From NCBI RefSeq assembly GCF_013248975.1, contig NZ_JABRWH010000001.1, positions 434,001 to 498,000 of the forward strand: a stretch of 64,000 bases of DNA, written 5' to 3'. A program made the translations under genes and the position numbers. The notes beneath the pieces were generated by a model. That model had not been told where the DNA came from and ran no database searches. It saw nothing but the letters and a program-made list of their open reading frames with translations. The DNA comes from Neobacillus endophyticus (GTDB lineage: Bacteria; Bacillota; Bacilli; Bacillales; Cytobacillaceae). Each line of letters opens with the position of its first letter. Position 1 is the stretch's first letter. Below are positions 39,083-49,267 of the stretch, piece after piece.

Positions 39083-40021
39083 TTATACTTTTAAAATGTT
39101 ATCCGTTTTCCTTGCACCATTATTATCTGAAAAACTTACTTTTCTTGTAAAATATTCGATAACAGAGCGATCGATCGAGTCATCAAATTTTCTGGCAAAA
39201 AAATGGTTTGTCTCCTCAATGAGTCCAATATCTTTACTCATTAAACACAAGGGAGAATTTCTCTCATTTAATTTCTCGCCCATTTTTAAATACAATAGGT
39301 TGTTGTTTACAACGTCAGATTTAAATGGTGAATTCATAATGATCGTTTGAAAAAACCACTCATCAGGAATAAAGGTTTTTTCAAAATATTTATAATACCA
39401 TTGATTTTCATCCAAAAACTTAACAATATATTGTACTACCTCAAATGGAATCGTAAACCATTGTGAGCCACAATAAAAGGAGTATTCATTTGGCCAATAG
39501 TTTGTATTGGGAAATAAATTGATGCCTTTGCCAAATAAATCATTAATCATTCTTCTATATATCCTAAAAGGATGTGCCGTAGTGTACCTTTTTCTCGTTA
39601 CTTTTGGCCAATTAATCTTGATCACGCTTAGGTGTTTCTCATTAATTTGTCTAACATCCATAAACACTTTTTGATGGTTTTTTACTAAAAATTCCTTTAA
39701 TCCATTTTTCACCAATAAATCTTGCCCGCTTCTTAAGGAGACAAAATCATATTTGTTTCTAGAGGCTAATACCTCTTTCATCAAAAGAATCGTAGTATCT
39801 ACTTGACTTATATCACCCCAGTTGCAGTTAATACTATTTTGTAAAATTTTCACATTCGGGCTTTTGATCAATTTTCCTTTTAAGGGCTCATAGTTTTTCT
39901 TATCAATATGAATAAATACATCTGCATGGTCTTGGGAGATCAGCTGATGAATGAATTTATTTACCTGTTCAGGGTTCTTGTGGATTTGTAAAATATAAGC
40001 CGTTTTAAGCGGAGATTTCAT
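39083..40021 (-). CDS. GT14-type (core-2/I-branching) N-acetylglucosaminyltransferase-like protein
   Basis: A 312-aa protein with the Branch-family N terminus: TAYILQIHKNPEQVNKFIHQL and VFIHIDKKNYEPL, then NSINCNWGDISQVDTTILLMKE and FVSLRSGQDLLVKN. This family contains beta-1,6-GlcNAc and xylosyl transferases. No membrane segment is seen, so it is probably cytosolic and acts on the lipid-linked repeat unit. Position: between the first FemAB gene and the decarboxylase gene. Confidence 0.82.
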   Translation of the reverse strand: MKSPLKTAYILQIHKNPEQVNKFIHQLISQDHADVFIHIDKKNYEPLKGKLIKSPNVKILQNSINCNWGDISQVDTTILLMKEVLASRNKYDFVSLRSGQDLLVKNGLKEFLVKNHQKVFMDVRQINEKHLSVIKINWPKVTRKRYTTAHPFRIYRRMINDLFGKGINLFPNTNYWPNEYSFYCGSQWFTIPFEVVQYIVKFLDENQWYYKYFEKTFIPDEWFFQTIIMNSPFKSDVVNNNLLYLKMGEKLNERNSPLCLMSKDIGLIEETNHFFARKFDDSIDRSVIEYFTRKVSFSDNNGARKTDNILKV

Positions 40022-40064
40022 TTACTATCCCTTCAATCTCATGATATCCTTTTCTTTTTCTATC

Positions 40065-41132
40065 TTAATCAATCTTTCTATATAGAGGAAAAAAGCTCCT
40101 TTCCCCTTTTTCTGCGGAAGAATGGGCCAAAGCAGCTTGGGATAGTTCATCATATATTTTCTGATCGATAATATTTTTTCCAAGATAGTAATCGAAATTA
40201 TTATTATTTGAAAACAAAGTTTTAAACCTAAAAAGGCTGTCATGATCTTTGTAGCCTCCGCCAAGGTGAAGAGCTTTTGCACCCGCTGTTTTGGAAAATT
40301 CAATCATATAATCAAATAACAAATTATTGGGCCTTAAATGTAAAAACTCTGTTTTCGATGCCACTAAATGACAATGGGCATACTCTTGGCCGATGATCAA
40401 TAAAATGCCGCTAATCATCTTTCCATTATATTTTGCTGTCAATAAATACGATTTGCTTAATGCGGTATCTTCCATTTGCCGGAAAAAATATTCTTTATCA
40501 AAGTAATAAAAGCTTAACGCATTGTTTCGGTCCATCGTCTCATCATATAATTCTTTAAACCGTATGATGTCTTCCTTTTTGTTTGTAACCGTAACCTGGA
40601 CTCCTTCTCTAATTGCTTTCCGTATATTTCGCCTATTATTGGAAGAATAATTCTGACGAATATCATCTAATGGGAGCGTTAAATCAACTGCTGTTGTTTT
40701 GCGAAGAAAGTCAACCGGCATCACATCTTTGATGTCATTCACATTATTCAGCAAAGGATGTAAACAGACTGTTTCTGTAATAATATTTTGTTTCAGACAA
40801 TACGCCTTAAAACAGTCATAAAATTCCTTCATAACAGTTTGTTTTCCTTCCAAAACTGGACCACCATATCCATATGGAGTAATGGTATCAAAATACCCTT
40901 CCTTTATCTGAATCTCCCTTTTAATATAGGGATAAAATACTTTTCCATCGTCATTCTCGTAATAGATGGCTTCCGATATACCATGTTGTTCTTTTGCAAA
41001 TAATTGAAGGTATTCCCTGGAATAGTAAATGTCTAAATGGGAGAATCTTTTAATATATAGGTTCCAGTTGTCGTCTGGTCCTAAAACGCAACTGTATTTT
41101 ATTTCCTCTTTCGCTTTATGGAGTATCTCCAA
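40065..41132 (-). CDS. FemAB/GNAT-fold transferase, copy 1
   Basis: A 355-aa paralogue of the protein at 35696-36793: ITPYGYGGPVLEG in the N half and LHLGGGYKDHDSLFRFKTLFSN near the C terminus, plus NNRRNIRKAIREGVQV in the middle. It directly follows an ATP-grasp gene. Probably transfers an acyl or aminoacyl group to the amino sugar or glycan. The 3' end lies 43 bases before the GT14 gene; an alternative frame across the same DNA is spurious. Confidence 0.8.
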   Translation of the reverse strand: MEILHKAKEEIKYSCVLGPDDNWNLYIKRFSHLDIYYSREYLQLFAKEQHGISEAIYYENDDGKVFYPYIKREIQIKEGYFDTITPYGYGGPVLEGKQTVMKEFYDCFKAYCLKQNIITETVCLHPLLNNVNDIKDVMPVDFLRKTTAVDLTLPLDDIRQNYSSNNRRNIRKAIREGVQVTVTNKKEDIIRFKELYDETMDRNNALSFYYFDKEYFFRQMEDTALSKSYLLTAKYNGKMISGILLIIGQEYAHCHLVASKTEFLHLRPNNLLFDYMIEFSKTAGAKALHLGGGYKDHDSLFRFKTLFSNNNNFDYYLGKNIIDQKIYDELSQAALAHSSAEKGERSFFPLYRKID

Positions 41133-41181
41133 CTTCCGTCACCACTTTTTAAAATTTTTATTGCCCTTTCCAAATAAAACG

Positions 41182-42384
41182 CTAATTTTCAACCAGCTTA
41201 ATAGATTTAGAAAATTTCAGTTCAATGCCGGATTTTACTTTATCTAATAAATCAAACGCCTCTTCGATTGTTTCCCCTTTAATAACCACTTTGCCAATCC
41301 GATCATTTCCTTCATTAAACTTTCTTATTTCGTCTCCTGGTTTTACGTCAAAAGATAAATCGATCTTTTGATTGGGGGTAATATTGACTTCTTCTATATG
41401 ATCTAATATCCCGCTTTTTTCAGAAATAATAAGTTCAACTGCACACGGGGTTTGCTCCTTATAAATAAATTCAGGACGCTCCCCTAATGCTGTATTGATC
41501 ATTTGTTCATAATAGTCAAATCCGTAAAAGGCTGAAACCATCTCTGGCAGACATGTAGCTCCCGCCCTTGCTCCTATTTCTAAAACATACACTTTGTCAT
41601 CTTTTAAGATAAAATCTGCATTAATAGCACTATCATTAATTTCTAATGCCTTTATGCTATTTTCCAATTGTATATGGATATCATTCATTACATTCCTTGA
41701 TATGTTGTAGGGAACATAGTGTCCGATCGGAACACTTTTTCCATCCTTACAAAAGACCATGTCACCATGAGGGAGTATAAACGACAGTTCATGATTATAG
41801 ATAAATGCTTGTGCTCCGAATTCAATTCCTTCTATAAACTCTTCTACAATAAAATAAGGAAGCTTAGTAACATTCATTACAGCCTCCATTGCTTTTCTCA
41901 CATCATTTATTGTCTCAACTTTGATCGTTCCTCTACTTCCTGAATTATCAACCGCCTTGAAAATAACTGGTTTATTCAAGGTTTCAAAGGCATGAATCGC
42001 ATCGTTTACCGAAGAACACTTCATAAATTTCGAAGTGCAAACATCATTTTCAATAAAACGCTGTTTCATTTCTAATTTGTTCGTAGCTAACAATGCCGAT
42101 TTGGATGATATTCCAGTAAGTTTCAACTCCTCAATAACACTGCCTACCGTTAAAAGGGCAACATCCGTTCCTGTTGTACAGATTCCATCTATTTTTTCTT
42201 TTTTGGCAATTTCAATTACTTTTTCTACGACTGTTGTATCTTGATAATAAATTTTATCCGCAAATGGGAACCCCGGGTAATTTCCATTTATACTTACAAC
42301 AATGACATAATGGCCCATTTCTTTCGCTCTTTTAATGAGAGGCACCTGATAAATTCCAGCACCTAATATCATCAATTTTTTCAT
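41182..42384 (-). CDS. ATP-grasp ligase, copy 1
   Basis: A 400-aa ATP-grasp protein. It starts with a Rossmann-like KKLMILGAGIYQVPLIKRAKE, then has the ATP-binding core KPVIFKAVDNSGSRGTIKV and IVEEFIEGIEFGAQAF. The Mg site is VYVLEIGARAGATCLPEM, followed by a C-terminal regulatory-like domain. It is longer than the copy at 36820-37800 and only distantly similar. AGGGAGTATACG precedes ATG 42384. The 148 bases upstream could hold an internal promoter (TTTACA about 15 bp before TATGCA), but this is weak. Substrate unknown; peptide-bond-type ligation of an amino acid is the usual chemistry. Confidence 0.85.
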   Translation of the reverse strand: MKKLMILGAGIYQVPLIKRAKEMGHYVIVVSINGNYPGFPFADKIYYQDTTVVEKVIEIAKKEKIDGICTTGTDVALLTVGSVIEELKLTGISSKSALLATNKLEMKQRFIENDVCTSKFMKCSSVNDAIHAFETLNKPVIFKAVDNSGSRGTIKVETINDVRKAMEAVMNVTKLPYFIVEEFIEGIEFGAQAFIYNHELSFILPHGDMVFCKDGKSVPIGHYVPYNISRNVMNDIHIQLENSIKALEINDSAINADFILKDDKVYVLEIGARAGATCLPEMVSAFYGFDYYEQMINTALGERPEFIYKEQTPCAVELIISEKSGILDHIEEVNITPNQKIDLSFDVKPGDEIRKFNEGNDRIGKVVIKGETIEEAFDLLDKVKSGIELKFSKSIKLVEN

Positions 42385-42532
42385 CGTATACTCCCTCTTT
42401 AACGTAGATTTTTCAATTTGATAGGTTGTTTGAAGGGTGAAAAATAATTTATCTCTATTGCATAAACATTTTTCTTTTATGTAAACTTCTAGTCTAGTTA
42501 CAGAGAATGTGGAATTTTTAGATGACTTTTTA

Positions 42533-43555
42533 TTACCTATATTTCTTTAGATAATGTAATATCGTTTTTTCAATCCCTTTATTAAAGGAATATTCAATCT
42601 GAACTCCTAATTCTGTTCTTAGCTTTTCATCATTGATTGCATATCTAAAATCATGGCCGGGCCGATCTTGAACAAACTCAATTAATTGTTTATAACTGAA
42701 GATTCCATTATGATTGTTTTTAATAGGTTCAAGTTTATCTAGAATGTCACAAATGATGGCAGCTATTTCATTATTCGTCTTTTCATTATGACCGCCAATT
42801 AAATAGGTCTCGCCTGACTTCCCTTTAAAAAATACTTTCTCAATTGCCCTGCAATGATCAAGCACATACAACCAATCACGAATATTTTGGCCGTTACCGT
42901 AGATTGGAATGGATTCTAATGCCATTGCCTTTCGTATAATAGTCGGGATCAGTTTTTCCGCGTGTTGGTTTGGTCCATAATTGTTCGAGCAATTTGTTGT
43001 TACGACATTCATGCCGTATGTATGAAAATAACTTCGGACAATCATGTCAGAAGAAGCTTTCGAAGCTGAATACGGACTATTCGGGGCATATGGCGTTTTT
43101 TCTGTAAAAAAGCCATCCTGCTCCAGTGAACCATAGACTTCATCAGTAGAAATGTGATGAAATCGTGCGTGTTCAAACCCTTGTTTATAAAGACCAATAC
43201 CTTCCATCCAATACTTTCGAGCCACATCGAGCAATATTGTGGTTCCCAGTACATTTGTTTCCACAAATGAGTACGGATTTTTAATAGAATTATCAACATG
43301 TGACTCCGCGGCAAAGTGTATGACACCTTCTATGCGATACTTCTCAAACAAACTTTCTACAAGAGCATGATCACAAATATCTCCATGCACAAACGTATGG
43401 CGTTTATCATCCATTTCCCATTGAAGATTATCTAGGTTCCCTGCATAGGTTAATTTATCAAGGTTTACAATGCGAATATCCTCGTGATTCGTTAGAAGAT
43501 AATGAACAAAATTAGAACCGATAAATCCGGCTCCACCCGTTATAAGTAAGTTCAT
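42533..43555 (-). CDS. rmlB: dTDP-glucose 4,6-dehydratase
   Basis: Converts dTDP-glucose to dTDP-4-keto-6-deoxyglucose. SDR enzyme of 340 aa: NAD motif [15 protein letters not shown], catalytic STDEVYG and YSASKASSD (Tyr/Lys), and substrate segment NCSNNYGPNQHAEKLIPT. Its start overlaps the aminotransferase gene by 44 bases. No rmlC or rmlD is nearby, so the product is probably not rhamnose. Confidence 0.95.
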   Translation of the reverse strand: MNLLITGGAGFIGSNFVHYLLTNHEDIRIVNLDKLTYAGNLDNLQWEMDDKRHTFVHGDICDHALVESLFEKYRIEGVIHFAAESHVDNSIKNPYSFVETNVLGTTILLDVARKYWMEGIGLYKQGFEHARFHHISTDEVYGSLEQDGFFTEKTPYAPNSPYSASKASSDMIVRSYFHTYGMNVVTTNCSNNYGPNQHAEKLIPTIIRKAMALESIPIYGNGQNIRDWLYVLDHCRAIEKVFFKGKSGETYLIGGHNEKTNNEIAAIICDILDKLEPIKNNHNGIFSYKQLIEFVQDRPGHDFRYAINDEKLRTELGVQIEYSFNKGIEKTILHYLKKYR

Positions 43556-44630
43556 TTCTTGACTCTCCTGTCATTAGTTTTGCGATATTCTCCACATCAT
43601 CCAAGTGCAGATCGCTATATAGCGGCAAACATAAAATTCTTTTTGCAATAGATTCGGAAATCTTGCAGGAATAAGTATTTTTTAAATATGGTATTTTGTT
43701 TAGAGATGGGTAAAAATACCTTCTGGTCATAATCTGATTTCTCTCTAATTTACTTTTTATAAATAGCAATTCTTCTTCCGTTTCAAAAATGACTGGATAA
43801 TAGGCATAATTGTACTGAATATCATTCGAAATGAATGGTCTTTCCAGCCTATTTCCTAAGAATTGCTCATATGTTTCTGTAATGATTCTTCTTTTCATGA
43901 TGATCTCATCTATATGTTTTAAATTACATAACCCCATTGCCGCATGGAACTCCGAGTTTTTCGCATTTATCCCGGCAGTGATATAGTCTTCTCCCTCGTA
44001 GCCAAAGTTTCTTAATAAGGTAATTTGGTGGTCTAATTTTTCTCCCGTATTATTGACTATGGCACCACCTTCCACCGTATGAAAAAGCTTTGTGGCATGG
44101 AAACTAATGGTAGAGAGATCACCATACTTTAACACAGATTCACCTTTGTATTTGACACCGAAAGCATGTGCAGCATCATAGATCACTTTTAAATGATGCC
44201 TTTTGGCTATTTCTTCGATTTTTTCTACATCACAAGGGATCCCGAATACATGGGTGGCTAAGATGGCTTCTGTCTTATCTGAAATGGCTTCTTCTATTTT
44301 CTCAGGATCCATACATAGCGTCTTGGGGTCAATATCAACGAATACTGGCTCACAATGTTCCCAAAGGATGGATGTCGTCGTCGCAATAAAGGAGAATGGA
44401 GTGGTAATCACTTCATTTTTAATATCCAAGGATTTTAGCGCCAGCTGCAGGGCAACCGTACCATTATTAACATAATGCAGAGAGGAAATATTTAAATACT
44501 CCAAGAGCTCTTTTTCCAACTGCTGAACAAACATCCCATTATTGGTTAGCCATTTTGTATCCCAGATCTTTGAAATCAAGACATTATATTCATCCTTTGG
44601 CGGAAGAAACGGCTGTGAAACTGGAATCAT
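43512..44630 (-). CDS. DegT/DnrJ/EryC1 sugar aminotransferase
   Basis: A PLP enzyme of 372 aa that transaminates a nucleotide-linked keto sugar. The N terminus [15 protein letters not shown] and the PLP-Lys motif [19 protein letters not shown] resemble VioA/DesI-type 4-aminotransferases, and FdtB-type 3-aminotransferases are the alternative. With rmlA and rmlB but no ketoisomerase gene nearby, dTDP-4-amino-4,6-dideoxyglucose is the more likely product. TGGGAGGTTT precedes ATG 44630. The gene overlaps rmlA upstream by 41 bases and rmlB downstream by 44. Confidence 0.88.
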   Translation of the reverse strand: MIPVSQPFLPPKDEYNVLISKIWDTKWLTNNGMFVQQLEKELLEYLNISSLHYVNNGTVALQLALKSLDIKNEVITTPFSFIATTTSILWEHCEPVFVDIDPKTLCMDPEKIEEAISDKTEAILATHVFGIPCDVEKIEEIAKRHHLKVIYDAAHAFGVKYKGESVLKYGDLSTISFHATKLFHTVEGGAIVNNTGEKLDHQITLLRNFGYEGEDYITAGINAKNSEFHAAMGLCNLKHIDEIIMKRRIITETYEQFLGNRLERPFISNDIQYNYAYYPVIFETEEELLFIKSKLERNQIMTRRYFYPSLNKIPYLKNTYSCKISESIAKRILCLPLYSDLHLDDVENIAKLMTGESRNELTYNGWSRIYRF

Positions 44631-45501
44631 CTATAAACCTCCCATACACTAAATCATGTAAATAAGTACCATAATCATTTTTAAATGTTATCGCTCTAGA
44701 CAGTACTTCTTCAGATGAAATCCATTTGTTCCGGTAGCTTATTTCTTCCAAGCAAGCTATTTTAAATCCTTGACGCTTTTCAATCGTTTCCACAAATTGC
44801 CCAGCAGCCAGGAAACTCTCGAATGTCCCAGTATCCAGCCAGGCAAATCCACGGCCAAGAAGCTGTACTTTTAATTGTTTTCTGCTTAAATATTCTATAT
44901 TAATATCGGTGATTTCCAATTCGCCGCGATTGGATGGTTTCAAATTTTTAGCTATTTCTATAACGCTGTTATCATAAAAATATAACCCCGTTACAGCATA
45001 ATTGGATTTTGGAAAAGCTGGTTTTTCCTCTATTGACAGGACATTATAGGAAGGATCAAATTCCACTACACCAAAACGCTCCGGATCTTTGACTTGATAG
45101 CCAAATATGATTGCGCCCTCTTCCAAATTTGCAGCCTTTTTCAAAACAGGGCTAAATCCTTGCCCAAAAAATATATTATCTCCTAGTACAAGGCAGACAT
45201 TATCATTGCCAATAAATTCTTCGCCAATAATAAAAGCATCCGCCAGCCCCCGCGGATGCTCTTGCACTGCATATTCAAGTTTTATTCCCCAATTAGATCC
45301 ATCCCCAAGTAAATCCCTAAACAACGGCATATCCTTCGGAGTGGAAATAATTAAAATTTCTCTGATTCCGGACAGCATGAGGACAGATAAGGGATAATAA
45401 ATCATCGGTTTATCATAAATCGGTAAAAGCTGTTTTGAAACAGCTTTTGTAATCGGGTAAAGCCTTGTTCCACTTCCGCCTGCTAAAATAATGCCTTTCA
45501 T
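44590..45501 (-). CDS. rmlA: glucose-1-phosphate thymidylyltransferase
   Basis: Makes dTDP-glucose from dTTP and glucose 1-phosphate. The nucleotidyltransferase signature [20 protein letters not shown] is at the N terminus, with [11 protein letters not shown] and [18 protein letters not shown]. Length 303 aa is about 10 residues longer than usual, and the extra C terminus runs into the aminotransferase gene. AAGGGTGAT precedes ATG 45501. Confidence 0.95.
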   Translation of the reverse strand: MKGIILAGGSGTRLYPITKAVSKQLLPIYDKPMIYYPLSVLMLSGIREILIISTPKDMPLFRDLLGDGSNWGIKLEYAVQEHPRGLADAFIIGEEFIGNDNVCLVLGDNIFFGQGFSPVLKKAANLEEGAIIFGYQVKDPERFGVVEFDPSYNVLSIEEKPAFPKSNYAVTGLYFYDNSVIEIAKNLKPSNRGELEITDINIEYLSRKQLKVQLLGRGFAWLDTGTFESFLAAGQFVETIEKRQGFKIACLEEISYRNKWISSEEVLSRAITFKNDYGTYLHDLVYGRFIDDSSFTAVSSAKG

Positions 45502-45546
45502 TCATATCACCCTTATTTAATAGGTTACTTGACCATTTACATGAAA

Positions 45547-46845
45547 TTAAAAATGATGTTTCCTTACTTTTTTGAATCTTAACTGATGAATTAGCTTTAC
45601 GCCGCCTCTTGATACAACAATGTAATAAAGCAGGATCCCGCTATTTAATAGGTTGATTATAATTTTTGCATAACAGGCACCTATAAATCCCCCATAATGA
45701 ATGAAAGTGATAAAACAGGCTACCCCTATGACAGCAATCATAATCTTACGATATAGGAGCAGCTTCGTTTTGTTTTGGACAATTAGAATGACTGTTAATG
45801 CGTAGGAAAACAATAGTAAAAAATTACTCCAAACCATCAAATTTGCAAACTGATAGGCACCAGTGTAACGATTACTTGTTAATAATGAAATAATCAGTTT
45901 ACCACAAAGTGAGAATAAGATAGTAACGACTAATAAAAACCCATAGACAAAACCAGAGATTTGAATAAAGCCCTTTTTATTTTTTTGAGAAACAAACTTG
46001 TAAAAGTCAGGCTCAAATGCCTGATAGATGGCTGAGCCCAGCATTAATACAATACCCGACAATTTCAGCCCAATACTGTATAATGCAAATGCGTTTACAT
46101 CTTTTAATCTTTCCAATAAAATTCGATCTATATAGAGAGAAGGAATATCCAAAAATGCGATGATAATAAGCGGATAACCAAAAGATAAGGCTTTTTTAAT
46201 AATATTGAAATCAAGTTTTATCTTTATAAAATTCATTTTAAAAACCAAAACAGCCAAAATAAATTGGGTTAAAAGTACTCCCATCATTCTTCCTTCCGCA
46301 CCTAATTTCAGCTGAATGACGAGATACAATCCAAAAGCGATCGGAAGAATGGTATTAATGATTTGGATGGCAAAAAATTTAAGGCCTTCTTTGTTCATTT
46401 TATATTGAAGACCTAAGAAAGAACTATACACACTAAAATATAAAGAGAATAAGGTTAATATGGCGTACGGATAAATAGGAAACGTGACCTTTGCCAATTG
46501 GAAATACAAAAGTAACAATAAGGTCCCTACAAAAATAATTCCCAAATTGATTAAAGATAAAAATTTAATTAGTATGGCCATGATTCTTTCATTTTCCTCA
46601 TCTGTTCTACTAAAAAAATCCTTCATATAAAAGGAATAAAAGGAAAGATTCATGATAGGAATAAACAGTTGACCAATTGCCTCGTAATAGCCCATCACAG
46701 CAAAATCATACGAACTCATTTTTTCTGAAAATATAGGAAAAGTAACCAAATTAATCAAAAGCCCTATAACGGAGGGCAATAAAAAATAAATTGCATTTTT
46801 GAAATTAATCGCATATTTATTTATTACGGTTTGAAGGTTTAACAA
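45547..46845 (-). CDS. polysaccharide flippase, Wzx/MOP family
   Basis: A 432-aa integral membrane protein with about twelve hydrophobic segments (for example IYFLLPSVIGLLINLVTFPIF and GIIFVGTLLLLLYF). It would flip the undecaprenyl-linked repeat unit across the membrane. The start is TTG 46845, overlapping the end of the upstream glycosyltransferase. The C terminus is basic (RFKKVRKHHF). Family assignment rests on topology and context. Confidence 0.85.
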   Translation of the reverse strand: MLNLQTVINKYAINFKNAIYFLLPSVIGLLINLVTFPIFSEKMSSYDFAVMGYYEAIGQLFIPIMNLSFYSFYMKDFFSRTDEENERIMAILIKFLSLINLGIIFVGTLLLLLYFQLAKVTFPIYPYAILTLFSLYFSVYSSFLGLQYKMNKEGLKFFAIQIINTILPIAFGLYLVIQLKLGAEGRMMGVLLTQFILAVLVFKMNFIKIKLDFNIIKKALSFGYPLIIIAFLDIPSLYIDRILLERLKDVNAFALYSIGLKLSGIVLMLGSAIYQAFEPDFYKFVSQKNKKGFIQISGFVYGFLLVVTILFSLCGKLIISLLTSNRYTGAYQFANLMVWSNFLLLFSYALTVILIVQNKTKLLLYRKIMIAVIGVACFITFIHYGGFIGACYAKIIINLLNSGILLYYIVVSRGGVKLIHQLRFKKVRKHHF

Positions 46846-47972
46846 TTTAATCCGTACCTTTCCAGAATTTCGAAATATTCTTTTGACGTATATTCGTTTT
46901 TTCTATCTTCTATTAGCTTTCTGCTTAATTTCCCATGGCTCATAAGTAATTCAGGTGCTTCGATATAGTTGGAAATGGCATCAACAAAAGATTGTGTGCT
47001 CAAGTCACAAATATAACAATTTTCTCCATTCTTAGCATACTTCTGCATATGATTAATATTTTGACTGACAACAAACCCCATTCCTGAAGCTGCTGCCTCT
47101 ATAATCGTTCCATTTCCATTCGAATATGTTGCTGGAAGGATTAATATATCGGCATTTTTATAAATTAAATGCATATTGTTCCATGAGTCTATCTCTTTCA
47201 GGAACTTTACATCCTTTATATTTTCATCCTCGATATACTTTAGACAAGCTGATTTTAATGGGCCATCATTATTCATCAACAGCTTCAAATGTGGATATTT
47301 TACTTTTAGGAGCATGAATACTTCTAATGCAAATAATGGTTGATATCGATCCACTAACCTATTTGCAAAAAGAAGGGTATAATCTTGCTCTTTCTTCCCC
47401 GTTCTTAACGGGTGATCAAAGTAGGCTTCTATGTCTTGAGGATACATGGTAGAGGATACTTTTTTTTCATCAAACCCTATTTCTTGAACAAATTGTTTTG
47501 CTGCCACTTTCCCCATTCCTAAATATAAATCAGCGTTAAAAAATCTTTTTCTTAATTTATTTATTAATTGGGGAGAAGTATCCCTGTTTAGCAACAAATT
47601 CGAGTCATCTCTTTCACTTTTCACATTTCTTAATGGTTCACTCATAATCACTACTTTTTTGTTGAAAATTTTTGCCCATTTTAAAATCAGCCAATGCCAA
47701 TTCATAAACCCGCCAAGTAATATAATATCTGGATTAAAGCGTAAGAGTTCGGCAAAGACCCCAAAAGAATAATAGCCTACGTAAGGAATAGAGCCTGAAA
47801 ATTTCAAAATCCTGCATTTATCTCCTAAAGGTATTTCCCACCATTTCGGACGATCTTGCTCCCTTTTGACATAAAACCAAAATTCCGCGTCAAAATATTT
47901 CTGCAATGAATAACAAAACTTTACTTGATAGGGTGCAGCCATATTGCTAATAAAGACTAATTTTTTCTTCAT
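46839..47972 (-). CDS. glycosyltransferase, GT4-like
   Basis: A 377-aa GT-B glycosyltransferase. The N domain has LVFISNMAAPYQVKFCYSL. The C domain has the family segment DILILPATYSNGNGTIIEAAASGMGFVVSQ, whose Glu contacts the sugar nucleotide. GAGGTGAG precedes ATG 47972. It adds one sugar of the repeat unit; donor and acceptor are unknown. Confidence 0.88.
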   Translation of the reverse strand: MKKKLVFISNMAAPYQVKFCYSLQKYFDAEFWFYVKREQDRPKWWEIPLGDKCRILKFSGSIPYVGYYSFGVFAELLRFNPDIILLGGFMNWHWLILKWAKIFNKKVVIMSEPLRNVKSERDDSNLLLNRDTSPQLINKLRKRFFNADLYLGMGKVAAKQFVQEIGFDEKKVSSTMYPQDIEAYFDHPLRTGKKEQDYTLLFANRLVDRYQPLFALEVFMLLKVKYPHLKLLMNNDGPLKSACLKYIEDENIKDVKFLKEIDSWNNMHLIYKNADILILPATYSNGNGTIIEAAASGMGFVVSQNINHMQKYAKNGENCYICDLSTQSFVDAISNYIEAPELLMSHGKLSRKLIEDRKNEYTSKEYFEILERYGLNC

Positions 47973-48001
47973 ACTACATACTCACCTCAAAAATGCTGAC
48001 T

Positions 48002-49264
48002 TTATTCACCATTTATGTTTTGATATATTTCTAGCAACCTCATATTATTTTGTTCAATGTCATGTAATCTTGCGGCTTTTCGTTTGGCCTTTTCAGAAAA
48101 TTCCTTTGCAAGCTGATCGTTATCGAAAATTTCGCAAATATAATGGGCAAGCATATAAGGGGCGTCTGGTTGATACACAAAGCCTTCTTCACGGTGTTTT
48201 ATTAAATCTGCAATACCTCCAACATCTGCTGCAATGGCTGGAACGCCAAGTATCATGGCTTCACCAAGTGAGTTTGGGCTATTTTCAATCGTTGAAGGAC
48301 AAATAAAAACATTCGATTTTAAGTACCTCTGACATATTTGTTTTTCATTAAGCGCACCTGTAAAAACCACTTGTTCTTGAAGCTGATGCTTTTCCACTAA
48401 GTCTTTTATGTATTTTCCATAGCTGGAAACTTTCAGTTTTTCTTTAAAACTATTTGATTTTGTCAATTCTGGACCGCCAATATATAATTTTGCATTTGGA
48501 AATCTTTTTAAAACGATGGGCATAGCTTCAAGCATGAAGTGCAGGCCTTTGACAGGATAAGAACCTTGGCTTAAAAATATCGAATACTTTTCACAGCTCT
48601 CTAGATTCCAGCTATGCCGATAAAATTCATCCCTAAGTGTCTCATTACAATAATGGTATTGAATTCTTGGGTTTATAATGGCAGTACAAGCTTGATCCCA
48701 GGTCGTCCTCCCTATAACATGATTGACATTTGAAATAGCCGCCACTTCAAATTCTCCACGTTTTTTTAAGCGTTTTTGCTGGATCTTCAGGTTATCCAGT
48801 TTAATAATGTCCCTAAAAGTAAAATGTTTCTGAACTTTTTCAGGCAATCCGTTCAAATAATGTTTCGCAATAAATGACACAAGTCCTTGAATGGAAATGA
48901 CACATTTAATGTTCTTTTTTTTACAAACATTCACCATCGCAAGAGTATGAGGATATTCTGTTCCAAAAATATGGACAAGATCAGGCTTCGACTGATGAAT
49001 AATATGTAAGAAATCCTGATTATCGATCATTTCCTTTTCACTTCCAATAATAGGAGTAAAAGGATAATAATCTACGGCCTGACCTTTTAATACGTTTATT
49101 TCTTTTATTCCGCCTTTTGGAAAGGCGATACTTAGTCTTATATTCTCTTCTTTTTTCAACTGTTCGGCTGCATTGATCAGCCATCCGGCAAACAGGAAAG
49201 GCTCCTCATTCATTAATAAACTTGCTTCAGGTAATGCCGCATTTGTAACCCATAATATATTCAT
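48002..49264 (-). CDS. glycosyltransferase, GT4-like
   Basis: A 420-aa GT-B protein: N domain MNILWVTNAALPEASLL and VHIFGTEYPHTLAM. The C domain has GSYPVKGLHFMLEAMP and the nucleotide-sugar segment CPSTIENSPNSLGEAMILG followed by VPAIAADVGG. AAAGGGAAT precedes ATG 49264. It follows wzy by three bases and builds part of the repeat unit. Confidence 0.9.
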   Translation of the reverse strand: MNILWVTNAALPEASLLMNEEPFLFAGWLINAAEQLKKEENIRLSIAFPKGGIKEINVLKGQAVDYYPFTPIIGSEKEMIDNQDFLHIIHQSKPDLVHIFGTEYPHTLAMVNVCKKKNIKCVISIQGLVSFIAKHYLNGLPEKVQKHFTFRDIIKLDNLKIQQKRLKKRGEFEVAAISNVNHVIGRTTWDQACTAIINPRIQYHYCNETLRDEFYRHSWNLESCEKYSIFLSQGSYPVKGLHFMLEAMPIVLKRFPNAKLYIGGPELTKSNSFKEKLKVSSYGKYIKDLVEKHQLQEQVVFTGALNEKQICQRYLKSNVFICPSTIENSPNSLGEAMILGVPAIAADVGGIADLIKHREEGFVYQPDAPYMLAHYICEIFDNDQLAKEFSEKAKRKAARLHDIEQNNMRLLEIYQNINGE

Positions 49265-49267
49265 CCG

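Noticed and set aside
40025..40303. 92-codon ORF overlapping the end of the first FemAB gene
   Set aside because: It overlaps a well-supported coding frame for most of its length and has no ribosome binding site or family similarity.
43512..44630. Suspected frameshifts at the overlaps with rmlA and rmlB
   Set aside because: All three proteins are complete with family-typical starts and full catalytic motifs; the overlaps come from short C-terminal extensions, not from broken frames.
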